Origin: Dehalococcoidia bacterium UBA5629
GTDB taxonomy: Bacteria > Chloroflexota > Dehalococcoidia > GIF9 > UBA5629
NCBI GenBank assembly: GCA_002421445.1
Contig: DIKB01000036.1
Span: forward strand, 1-9,745
Direction: 5' to 3'
Length of the DNA stretch: 9,745 nt
Positions 1 to 6,460 of this stretch are shown one piece after another (the first letter of the stretch is position 1; every line of letters starts with the position of its first letter). The translations under genes and the position numbers were made by a program. The notes under the pieces were generated by a model. The model saw only the letters and a program-made list of their open reading frames with translations. It searched no databases and was not told the origin of the DNA.

Positions 1-1
1 A

Positions 2-604
2 TATAATCAAAAATATCAATTGGGCTTTAAAGTCGTCGAACTGTGCTCAATATTTATGGCTAATTGTAAAATCAGGGCGGTTGCACTGCCGTATATGCGC
101 GAGCTCCGGACGAAATTGAAAGAGACGATAGATCTTTCTGTACTTTATGATAACAAACGAGTTTGTATTGAACGTCAGGATGGTGTTTATGAGGTCAAGG
201 CAACAGATATACCCGGGAAACCTTCTCTCTTACACGCGAGCGCATCCGGTAAATTATTTTTTGCATATATGGCTGAGGAGCAAAGAGATAAATTAATTGA
301 TGAAATGAATCTAGTCAGATACACTTCAAATACTATTACGAACCGTCAGGAGTTGCGTCAGCAGCTTGAGAAAATTCGTACCCAAGGCTTTTCTTGCAGT
401 TATGAAGAGTTGACCGAAATGGTTAATGCCGTGGCTGCTCCTATTAGGGATCGATCAGGCGAGGTCATTGCATCTCTCAGTATTTGGGGTCTGGTCACTC
501 ATTTCTCGCGGGATAAAATGAATGAGTGTACTGCGCTTATTATCAGCGCTGCAAAACGAATTTCCGTGGAATTGGGCTATCGAGATGAGTCTAGTGGGCT
601 TTGA
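2..604 (+). CDS. IclR-family transcriptional regulator, C-terminal part (5' end outside window)
   Basis: This is the effector-binding (GAF-like) domain of an IclR-type regulator. The frame is open to the left edge: codons from position 2 read YNQKYQLGFKVVEL, which fits the end of the winged-helix wing (the Y-x-LG-x-K/R motif). The TTG at 20 is therefore internal and the true start and DNA-binding helices lie outside the window. Family hallmarks follow: a DLSVLYD strand, LLHASASGKLFFAYM, the T-x-x-TI-x-x-x-x-x-L segment (SNTITNRQEL), GFSCSYEELTEMVNAVAAPIRD, and an ASLSIWG strand. It stops with TGA 91 bp before an oadG-like gene on the same strand, so it probably regulates the downstream sodium-pump genes. 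This is inference from neighbourhood. IclR regulators commonly sense small carboxylic or aromatic acids; the ligand here cannot be read. Confidence 0.88.
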   Translation, partial: YNQKYQLGFKVVELCSIFMANCKIRAVALPYMRELRTKLKETIDLSVLYDNKRVCIERQDGVYEVKATDIPGKPSLLHASASGKLFFAYMAEEQRDKLIDEMNLVRYTSNTITNRQELRQQLEKIRTQGFSCSYEELTEMVNAVAAPIRDRSGEVIASLSIWGLVTHFSRDKMNECTALIISAAKRISVELGYRDESSGL

Positions 605-645
605 TCGGCATATACTGTCAGTCGTCTAAAAGATGGCGGGCTATT

Positions 646-677
646 TTTACATAACTGGTCTTGTCATTGTATATATT
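646..677 (+). promoter_or_regulatory. Candidate promoter of oadG-oadB
   Basis: TTTACA at 646-651 (5 of 6 to the -35 consensus) is followed after 18 bp by TATATA (670-675), or after 20 bp by TATATT (672-677). The 91-bp gap between the regulator and oadG is AT-rich here. Any start site would fall very close to the ribosome binding site AGGAGG at 681-686, so this is a weak call. Read-through from the regulator gene is the alternative. Confidence 0.25.
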
Positions 678-695
678 AAAAGGAGGTAATCGCTT

Positions 696-827
696 ATGAT
701 CCAGGCGTTGTACATTACGCTGATAGGGATGTTGATCGTTTTCGCCTGTCTGGGAGTGGTGATGCTGGTGATGCTGATCATCGGCAAGATATTCCGTGCC
801 AAAAACCCTGAATCTGAAACAAAATAG
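696..827 (+). CDS. oadG: OadG-like small membrane subunit (decarboxylase gamma chain)
   Basis: A 43-residue protein starts at ATG 696 with a strong ribosome binding site (AGGAGG, 681-686, 9 bp ahead). It has one hydrophobic helix (about residues 5-29, rich in L, I, V, M) followed by a basic and polar tail (GKIFRAKNPESETK). The size, the single N-terminal helix ending in a charged cytoplasmic tail, and the position 30 bp upstream of an OadB homologue match the gamma chains of sodium-pumping oxaloacetate and methylmalonyl-CoA decarboxylases, which tether the carboxyltransferase subunit to the membrane pump. It lacks the long C-terminal zinc-binding tail of enterobacterial OadG. The sequence alone is too short for a confident family match; context carries the call. 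Confidence 0.72.
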   Translation: MIQALYITLIGMLIVFACLGVVMLVMLIIGKIFRAKNPESETK

Positions 828-857
828 CTTAGACAATATTACAAGGAGTCATGTTTA

Positions 858-1985
858 ATGGAATTACAGAATTTATTTGGCATATTCAGTTTCACCTGGC
901 AGACGGCGGTGATGCTGATTATCGCCGGTATTTTAATTTATCTGGCGATAGCTCGTGATGTGGAGCCGGTTTTGTTACTGCCCATAGGTGCAGGCATTAT
1001 ACTGGCTAATATACCTCTGGCAGGGCTTACTGAGGCGAATGGCATACTTGGTCTTCTAAGAAAAGCCGGCATTGAAACCGAGTTATTCCCCCTGCTTATC
1101 TTCATCGGTGTCGGCGCTATGATCGATTTTGGCCCCGTGCTGGCGCGTCCGTCACTGGTGTTGCTTGGTGCGGCGGCTCAATTCGGCATTTTCGGCACTT
1201 TTCTATTGGTCTATATGATAGGAGATGGCTGGCTGCATTTGATGCCGTTTACCCTTAAGCAGGCTGCCTCGATCGGTGTCATCGGTTCGGCTGATGGGCC
1301 GACATCAATTTATGTTTCCAGTTTGCTTGCTCCTGAATTGCTCGGTCCAATTGTTGTAGCGGCCTATTCTTATATGGCGCTGGTGCCGATTATCCAGCCT
1401 CCAATTATGCGGCTACTTACCACAAAAAAAGAACGGAATATCAGGATGTCATCGAAAGCCGGGGAAGTATCCAAGAGAACCAAGATACTATTCCCGATTG
1501 TCACTATTATTGTTGTTGGTCTCGTTGCCCCGATGGCAACTCCACTTATCGGTTTCCTGATGTTCGGCAACCTGCTGCGTGAGAGCGGTGTCGTAGCTAG
1601 ATTGGCTTCGACTGCTGAGAATGAGCTAGTCAATATCGTTACTATTTTGCTGGGACTTACCATCGGTGGCATGATGCCTGGCAGTGAGTTTCTTAAACCT
1701 CAAACAATCATGATCTTTGTCATGGGTATCGTTGCTTTTGCTCTCGATACGGCTACGGGAGTTATCTTCGGTAAGATCATGTGTCTTGTTTCCAAGGGTA
1801 AAGTCAATCCACTCATAGGTGCTGCCGGAATATCGGCTTTCCCCATGGCGGCCAGAGTTGCCCAGAAGGTGGGGCTGAAAGAGAATCCTCACAACCACTT
1901 ATTGATGCAGGCTGCGGGTGCTAATACAGCCGGGCAGATAGCTTCAGTGGTTGCCGGTGGTGCAATCCTGGCGCTTTTGCTCTGA
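858..1985 (+). CDS. oadB: Sodium-translocating decarboxylase beta subunit (OadB/GcdB/MmdB family)
   Basis: This integral membrane subunit decarboxylates carboxybiotin and couples it to Na+ export. At 375 residues it matches the short GcdB/MmdB type rather than the about 433-residue OadB of Klebsiella. Residues known as functionally important in Klebsiella OadB are all present in equivalent spacing: Asp in GSADGPT (D146, equivalent to D203), Tyr 26 residues later (Y172, Y229), and the NPLIGAAGISAFPMAAR block with N317, G321, S326 and R333 (N373, G377, S382, R389). GVGAMIDFGPVLARP and the C-terminal NHLLMQAAGANTAGQIAS are also typical. The start is ATG 858, with AAGGAG at 843-848; an ATG at 851 is out of frame. 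No carboxyltransferase is in this + strand operon. The pycB/biotin genes about 3 kb away on the other strand are the nearest candidate partners. Confidence 0.95.
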   Translation: MELQNLFGIFSFTWQTAVMLIIAGILIYLAIARDVEPVLLLPIGAGIILANIPLAGLTEANGILGLLRKAGIETELFPLLIFIGVGAMIDFGPVLARPSLVLLGAAAQFGIFGTFLLVYMIGDGWLHLMPFTLKQAASIGVIGSADGPTSIYVSSLLAPELLGPIVVAAYSYMALVPIIQPPIMRLLTTKKERNIRMSSKAGEVSKRTKILFPIVTIIVVGLVAPMATPLIGFLMFGNLLRESGVVARLASTAENELVNIVTILLGLTIGGMMPGSEFLKPQTIMIFVMGIVAFALDTATGVIFGKIMCLVSKGKVNPLIGAAGISAFPMAARVAQKVGLKENPHNHLLMQAAGANTAGQIASVVAGGAILALLL

Positions 1986-2034
1986 TAACCTGGCTATGGA
2001 ATCTGAGTAAATAAATATTTGGCCCGGGGGTTTA

Positions 2035-3393
2035 TTATTCAGGGGCTTTCGGCATCAGGAAGATTATAGGAATTGTAATCGCCAGAATGATGCTCATTCC
2101 CCAGAAGACAATAGTAAAGCCGCGGGCCATATCATTTGTTCCCTGGAGAACCAGTGTAGCGATGGAAATGCTTATGGCTCCGCCGCTTTGCCTGAACATT
2201 CCCCGGACTCCGGTTATTGTTGCTGCTCTTTTTGGCATAAGTTCAATGCAGGCGTTGTTGGCTGCAGGTATAGCCAGTCCCATTCCCATGCCTGTGATTG
2301 TCATAACCAGCACCAGCAACCATGTGGCGTTGATGTGAAGCCCATCAATGTTTAGACCGGGAGCTTCTATTCCGAGGAATGCAAGGCTTAAAACTATCAA
2401 TATCGTACCTATGATCATAGGTCGGCGGTAGCCCCAGCGTACTAAGAAGAAGCTGGCAACAGCTGAGACGAGCATCATGGTAATCGATTTCGGCGTCAGA
2501 ATGATGCCGCTGTTGATTGTGGACATGCTGTATATGCTCACGGCATACAGCGGAATCAGCGACGCTATGCTGAATATACATGCGCCGAGCGCAAAGTTGA
2601 AAATATTGGCTGCCAGGAAAGGTCTTTCATGGAGTACTTGAGGATCAATAATGGGATCTCTGGCTTTGCTTTCGTGCCGTATGAACAGGATAATCAATGC
2701 AATGCCGGCAGCAAATAACAATGCCGTTCCGATCCAGTCCTGCGGGCTCTTGCTATTGCCTATGGTACTGATCGCTATCATAATCGCTGATATTCCCGAT
2801 GTGAATAGTCCGATCCCAAGACCGTCAAAATTTGCATGCTCTCTCTTGCCCGGACGTAACAGGATAGCTGCAATGATCATAGCAAGTACGCCAAGCGGGA
2901 TATTAAGCCAGAAGATTGATCTCCAGCCAAAGGCATGTACCATCCATCCTCCCAGGTTTGGGCCGATGATTTGTCCAATGGGGAAGATGCTGGAGAAAAA
3001 TCCTATTGCGCGTTGTCTGGAGTGAGGGAATTCATCAATGACCACTCCGGTTGCTGCCGGCAGAAATGCGCCGGCTCCCATGCCCTGTATACAGCGCGCA
3101 GCGATGAGTGTCTGAATGTTGGGCGCAATTGCGCAAAAGAACGATCCTGCTGTAAAGAGCACCAGCGCTGCTATCAGTGTGAACTTTCTCCCCAGGATAT
3201 CGCTTGCTTTACCGGCCAGTGGCATTACTACAGTAGATGCCAGTTGAGAAATACTGAGTACCCATCCTGCCAGCACTAATGATGCGTTAAATGAGGTAGT
3301 GATAATAGGAAAAGCAACGGCTACTGAGGTGCCGCTGATTGCCGACAGCAGTAAAGCTATACTGGCGACGGCATAGATAACATATTTGGACAT
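2035..3393 (-). CDS. MFS drug/solute exporter, DHA2 (EmrB/QacA-like) family
   Basis: A 452-residue transporter of the major facilitator superfamily, probably with 14 transmembrane helices, using the proton gradient to export drugs or metabolites. Motif A is at residues 61-70 (GKASDILGRK), followed by a conserved RCIQGMGAG helix at 100-109. The antiporter motif C lies around 134-149 (SSIFPIGQIIGPNLGG), followed by W-R-x-I-F-x-x-N-x-P-L-G (about 157-168), the signature of DHA2 proteins. It is complete, with stop TAA at 2035-2037, and converges on oadB with only 49 bp between the genes. No Shine-Dalgarno sequence is visible ahead of ATG 3393, which together with a promoter-like element just upstream suggests a leaderless mRNA. 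The substrate is not predictable. No MarR or TetR regulator is adjacent. Confidence 0.93.
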   Translation of the reverse strand: MSKYVIYAVASIALLLSAISGTSVAVAFPIITTSFNASLVLAGWVLSISQLASTVVMPLAGKASDILGRKFTLIAALVLFTAGSFFCAIAPNIQTLIAARCIQGMGAGAFLPAATGVVIDEFPHSRQRAIGFFSSIFPIGQIIGPNLGGWMVHAFGWRSIFWLNIPLGVLAMIIAAILLRPGKREHANFDGLGIGLFTSGISAIMIAISTIGNSKSPQDWIGTALLFAAGIALIILFIRHESKARDPIIDPQVLHERPFLAANIFNFALGACIFSIASLIPLYAVSIYSMSTINSGIILTPKSITMMLVSAVASFFLVRWGYRRPMIIGTILIVLSLAFLGIEAPGLNIDGLHINATWLLVLVMTITGMGMGLAIPAANNACIELMPKRAATITGVRGMFRQSGGAISISIATLVLQGTNDMARGFTIVFWGMSIILAITIPIIFLMPKAPE

Positions 3394-3400
3394 GGCGATT

Positions 3401-3430
3401 AGTCTACCGTAGAATTGTGAGTATTGTAAA
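3401..3430 (-). promoter_or_regulatory. Candidate promoter of the MFS gene, possibly leaderless
   Basis: On the - strand TTTACA (3430-3425, 5 of 6) is followed after 18 bp by TAGACT (3406-3401, 4 of 6). The -10-like box ends only 7 bp before the ATG at 3393, so transcription would start at or next to the start codon. This fits the absence of a ribosome binding site. Confidence 0.33.
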
Positions 3431-3512
3431 CCGACAATGATATTAGAGACATCTATGGATGAGACTAAAGTGCATCATAATTTTCTAAAGCGTTCCATGA
3501 TGGGGATGACTG

Positions 3513-3945
3513 ACCCTACCCCCGTTAATTCTGAAAGAGGAAGAAAATAAGACAGTGGAACAGTGGACACGCCGTTCGAAAACCAGTCAGGCCCTGGCAT
3601 TGCGGGCACGGGATTGTGCTGGGGTGCGGGGCTGGCAAGACCAACACCGCCGTAGCGCAGGAATTACGCGTCTGTAGGCCGACGGTCGGCAAGTGGCGGA
3701 GGCGGTTTCTGGAGCGTGGATTTGACGGACTGTTAGGCGAATCACGCACGGGAGCGCCGCGCGCAATCATCGATGAGGATGTAGAGCGGGTATTGGCGCT
3801 GACTTTGGAGAGCCAACCACGCGATGCGACACATTGGAGCACTCGGTCTATGGCAGAGCATTCGGGCCTCAGCCGTAGCACTATTAACAGGATATGGCGT
3901 GCCTTTGGCCTACAGCCGCACTGCACCGAAACCTTCAAGCTCTCT
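3513..3945 (+). pseudogene. IS630-family transposase remnant (N-terminal HTH region, frameshifted and truncated)
   Basis: The N-terminal helix-turn-helix half of an IS630-type transposase. The first frame reads LKEEENKTVEQWTRRSKT followed by SQALALRAR (about 3531-3611). A surplus G in the GGG run at 3610-3612 then shifts the frame. From 3613 the reading continues IVLGCGAGKTNTAVAQEL, then TVGKWRRRFLERGFDGLL, SQPRDATHWSTRSMAEHSG, and finally RIWRAFGLQPHCTETFKLS. The DDE catalytic domain that should follow (normally beginning with a DP motif after KLS) is absent: homology stops at about 3945 and the frame ends SVVSP-stop at 3963. No convincing start codon is seen; a stop lies at 3507-3509. The tract is visibly more GC-rich than its neighbours, consistent with foreign origin. 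It is inactive. Confidence 0.88.
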
Positions 3946-4024
3946 AGTGTAGTATCACCGTAATATCTTGCCAATGAGTCTAAGGTCGCTTATTGTAAAG
4001 CTGTCTTTGAGACACTACACTAGA
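3943..4024. repeat. TA-flanked inverted-repeat unit, possible IS630-type MITE or fused IS ends
   Basis: TCTAGTGTAGTATC at 3943-3956 is matched in inverse orientation by GACACTACACTAGA at 4011-4024. This is 13 of 14 pairs, with 11 consecutive perfect pairs at the outer ends. Both arms contain CTAG, so the unit can be read as TA-GTGTAGT...ACTACAC-TA, the TA target duplication typical of IS630/Tc1-mariner elements. The left arm begins at the codon where transposase homology ends. The interior (3957-4010) has no coding sense that I recognise. It may be a tiny non-autonomous element or two element ends brought together by deletion. Confidence 0.5.
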
Positions 4025-4540
4025 TTTTCTCGAATAACGGCAACCTGTAGTTACGGGGTTGCCTCTCATAATCTCATTGTTGCATAATTTAGTATTAGCT
4101 GTCTCTCGTGCTGAGTGAAATTCAGTAACACATTCTTCTGTACCCGGCATAACGGGAACGCCGGCTTTTTTCATGTGACGCCGGGCTTCGATTTTATTGC
4201 CCATCAATGCGATGACGTGGCTGGACGGGCCGATGAATTTTATTTTCGCTTTCTCACAGGCGTAGGCGAAATTCGGGTTTTCCGAAAGAAATCCGTATCC
4301 GGGATGTATCGCGTCCGCGCCGCATTCCTGGGCTGTACCTATAATCGCTTTTATATTGAGATAGCTCTTCGATGCGGGGCTGGGTCCGATATAATAAGCT
4401 TCGTCTGCATACCTGGCAAAGAGAGCATCTTTATCGGCATCGGAGTAGACTGCCACCGATTTAATGCTCAGTTCACGGCAGGCACGCATGAGACGTATGG
4501 CTATCTCACCGCGGTTGGATATGAGCACTTTGCGTATCAT
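3980..4540 (-). pseudogene. pycA: Biotin carboxylase subunit, truncated (N-terminal domain only)
   Basis: The intact enzyme (about 450-500 residues) carboxylates biotin using ATP and bicarbonate. Here only residues 1-148 are family-like: RKVLISNRGEIAIR at the start, VYSDADKDALFARYADEA, HPGYGFLSEN (79-88), FIGPSS (102-107), the MGNKIEAR segment, and VPVMPGTEE (128-136). Homology ends near ARETA (position about 4097), just before the GYPV and glycine-rich ATP-grasp region. About 37 unrelated residues (TKLCNNEIMRG and onward) then run to a TAG at 3980-3982. The ATP-grasp and C-terminal domains are absent and not found elsewhere in the window, so it cannot catalyse biotin carboxylation. ATG 4540 follows the biotinyl-domain stop TGA by one base, a coupled arrangement without its own strong ribosome binding site. 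The break abuts insertion-sequence debris. Confidence 0.9.
4039..4063. repeat. Perfect 7-bp hairpin in the rearranged junction
   Basis: GGCAACC (4039-4045) and GGTTGCC (4057-4063) form a perfect stem around an 11-base loop. It lies between the TA-flanked inverted repeat and the break in the biotin carboxylase gene. No T-run follows on either strand, so an intrinsic terminator is not supported. A further pair, CAATGAG (3972-3978) and CTCATTG (4073-4079), encloses it. The function is unknown. Confidence 0.4.
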
Positions 4541-4541
4541 T

Positions 4542-4823
4542 TCAATCCACTACCATGAGAATATCGCCCGTCATGACGACATCGCCATCGAAGATATGCA
4601 CCTTCTTGACCGTACCGCTGTGTGTTGCCTTGATTTCATTCTGCATTTTCATAGCTTCAATAACTGCGACAGTATCGAGTTCTTTGACATGGTCGCCCTG
4701 CTTAGCATTGACGCTCAATACCATACCATGCATGGGCGATATGATAGCTCCCTTCGGCATCTCTTTGGGCTGGGTGGGTTTCTCTACTGTGATTATTTTA
4801 CCGAGCGTGGTTGATATCTTCAC
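4542..4823 (-). CDS. Biotin carboxyl carrier (biotinyl) domain, split from pycB by an amber codon
   Basis: A 93-residue reading from GTG 4823 with a biotinyl/lipoyl domain. It has GAIISPMHGMVLSV (25-38), then the biotinylation motif EAMKM with the target lysine K59, and ends with GTVKKVHIFDGDVVMTGDILMVVD. It would carry carboxybiotin between carboxylase, carboxyltransferase and, if present, the OadB pump. The frame is identical to the upstream carboxyltransferase. The 18 codons between the TAG (4878-4880) and this GTG translate to linker-like PPVFPSEFSVDVDEEILS, the style of sequence joining the two domains in fused PycB/OadA proteins. The ribosome binding site before GTG 4823 is weak. It is therefore probably the C-terminal part of a formerly fused protein, and may be made only by read-through or weak re-initiation. 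Confidence 0.88.
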   Translation of the reverse strand: MKISTTLGKIITVEKPTQPKEMPKGAIISPMHGMVLSVNAKQGDHVKELDTVAVIEAMKMQNEIKATHSGTVKKVHIFDGDVVMTGDILMVVD

Positions 4824-4877
4824 ACTTAAAATCTCTTCATCTACATCGACGCTGAATTCCGAAGGAAATACCGGAGG

Positions 4878-6260
4878 CTATGAACTTCCTTTGGGTGTTT
4901 CAACTTCGATGGGGATGATTTCCTCTTTCAGTTCACCTCTGAGAAACTGAACGGCAACCTGAGGAAATAATGCGTAGGTGACAAGGTCTTCATCGCTGTG
5001 GATGATGCCCATTTTGTGTCCGTTTTCCCGTAAAGTCTCCAGTTCCGGTTTCAATGCATCGGCGGGACGGGTTGTGATGGGGCGTTTATCGCCGATGACG
5101 GATTTGCGAACGTTCTCATTGATTTCGCCCGGGGGTTGGCCATAGTAGCCGAGGAGATAATCCTTGACCTCTTTGATTACCTGCTTGTATCGCTGTCCGG
5201 CAAGCACGTTTAGCACTGCCTGAACACCGACAAGCTGACTTGTCGGCGTTACCAGTGGAGGATATCCCAGATCGGCGCGTACGCGCGGGACCTCTTCGAG
5301 GACATCATTAAGCTTATTGAGGGTATTCTGTTCCCTCAACTGACTGATCAAGTTGGAGAACATACCTCCGGGTATCTGGTGAATAAGGACGCTGATATCA
5401 GGACGTATCGCTTCAGCGGGGAATAACATTCTGTATTTTACGGCTATCGTGGCGAAGCGCTGCCCGATTTCATAGACAGTCTCAAGATCAAGCCCGGTAT
5501 CATGCTCCGTATTTTTCAGTGCTGCGATGATGCTTTCCGTTGGCGGTTGTGACGTTCCCAGTGCGAATGCGGAGAATGCGGTATCGAGTATATCAATGCC
5601 TGCTGTTGTTGCTGCGTAATAGCTCATGCTCGCCATCCCGCTCGAATAATGAGAGTGCAGGTCAAGCGGCACATGGATACGTTGTTTTATGGCATGTACA
5701 AGCTCGGTTGTCGCCGCAGGCGTTATCAGCCCTGCCATATCCTTGATACAGATGGAGTCGCAACCCAGCTTTTCCATCTGAGCTGCGAGATCGGTGAACA
5801 TGGCAACGGTGTGTATAGGGCTTGTCGTGTAACAGATGGTTCCCTGTGCATGTGCACCGTGTTTTTTTACCTCTTTGACAGCGAGTTCGATGTTGCGTAT
5901 ATCGTTGAGTGCATCGAATATTCGGAAAACATCGATGCCGTTCTTCACGGCGAGCCGGATAAACTCTTTAACGACATCGTCGGGGTAATGGCGGTAACCG
6001 ACGAGGTTTTGCCCGCGAAGCAGCATTTGCAGTTTGGTGTTCTTGATCTTTGTTTTGAGCATGCGCAGCCGCTCCCACGGATCCTCATTCAGAAATCTGA
6101 TGCAGGTATCAAAGGTAGCGCCTCCCCATGCTTCCAGTGAGAAAAAACCGACTTTATCGAGCTTTTCCGCCACGTCGAGCATATCGCCCGTTCTCATACG
6201 GGTGGCAATGAGCGATTGGTGTGCATCGCGAAGCGTTGTATCGGTTATACGTATGCCCAT
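4878..6260 (-). CDS. pycB: Carboxyltransferase subunit (pyruvate carboxylase B / oxaloacetate decarboxylase alpha)
   Basis: It transfers the carboxyl group between carboxybiotin and pyruvate/oxaloacetate. The 460-residue product has the HMGL-like TIM barrel with DTTLRDAHQS (7-16), EAWGGATFD (43-51), LLRGQNLVGYRHYPDD (80-95), the lysine expected to be carboxylated in CIKDMAGL (K173), and metal ligands in LHSH (H202 and H204). These match the D17, K178, H207, H209 pattern known for OadA; the motif here is HSHYSSG where HTHDTSG is usual. The PycB C-terminal domain follows, and it stops at TAG 4878-4880 after KGSS. Read through, the frame continues to 4542, giving 572 residues, close to the usual fused length of 570-600. 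Start ATG 6260 has AAGGGAG about 14 bases upstream. It heads an operon with the biotinyl domain and a broken biotin carboxylase. Confidence 0.95.
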   Translation of the reverse strand: MGIRITDTTLRDAHQSLIATRMRTGDMLDVAEKLDKVGFFSLEAWGGATFDTCIRFLNEDPWERLRMLKTKIKNTKLQMLLRGQNLVGYRHYPDDVVKEFIRLAVKNGIDVFRIFDALNDIRNIELAVKEVKKHGAHAQGTICYTTSPIHTVAMFTDLAAQMEKLGCDSICIKDMAGLITPAATTELVHAIKQRIHVPLDLHSHYSSGMASMSYYAATTAGIDILDTAFSAFALGTSQPPTESIIAALKNTEHDTGLDLETVYEIGQRFATIAVKYRMLFPAEAIRPDISVLIHQIPGGMFSNLISQLREQNTLNKLNDVLEEVPRVRADLGYPPLVTPTSQLVGVQAVLNVLAGQRYKQVIKEVKDYLLGYYGQPPGEINENVRKSVIGDKRPITTRPADALKPELETLRENGHKMGIIHSDEDLVTYALFPQVAVQFLRGELKEEIIPIEVETPKGSS

Positions 6261-6337
6261 TTTGTTATCTCAAGCTCCCTTCTTTACTTTATCGCAGATA
6301 TGATCAACAACGGGACAAAATATATGTGATGGTGTGC

Positions 6338-6366
6338 ATTATACGATAAGTGGTAAACGGGCACAA
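6338..6366 (-). promoter_or_regulatory. Candidate sigma-70-type promoter of the pycB operon
   Basis: On the - strand a perfect TATAAT (6343-6338) lies 17 bp downstream of TTGTGC (6366-6361, 3 of 6). Transcription would start near 6331, leaving about 70 bases of leader before ATG 6260. This is the best -10 box seen in the window, and it separates the pycB operon from the sulfur/Fe-S operon upstream. Confidence 0.55.
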
Positions 6367-6460
6367 AATCCTGTTGCGGAGCACTGTGATGGCGGGAACA
6401 GTAATGCCGGCCCGGGAGACTCTTCACATTGTGTTTCTTTGTGTTACAATTAATCTCAGG

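Noticed and set aside
20..604. TTG at position 20 as the start of the IclR-type regulator
   Set aside because: The frame is open upstream to position 2 and reads as the wing of the DNA-binding domain. The TTG is an internal leucine codon and the gene simply runs off the window.
618..836. Open frame of 72 residues on the - strand opposite oadG
   Set aside because: It is antisense to a better-supported small gene with a strong ribosome binding site. Its His/Gln-rich composition is that of a shadow frame.
2009..2036. AATAAA/TTTATT around CCCGGGGG as a terminator between oadB and the MFS gene
   Set aside because: The stem is only six AT pairs with a 15-base loop and no T-run at the right place. 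It is too weak to call in either direction.
3453..3490. GAGAC...TTTTCT segment resembling 4010-4030 as a second IS end or target duplication
   Set aside because: The similarity is patchy, needs a gap and is in direct rather than inverted orientation, so it is likely to be chance.
3525..3974. 149-residue frame on the - strand across the transposase remnant
   Set aside because: It is antisense to clear IS630 homology; the composition reflects the GC-rich opposite strand.
4878..4880. Pyrrolysine at the amber codon as the preferred explanation
   Set aside because: Nothing in the window encodes pyl genes and a downstream element is not evident. A C-to-T nonsense change from CAG is simpler. It is kept only as an alternative to test.
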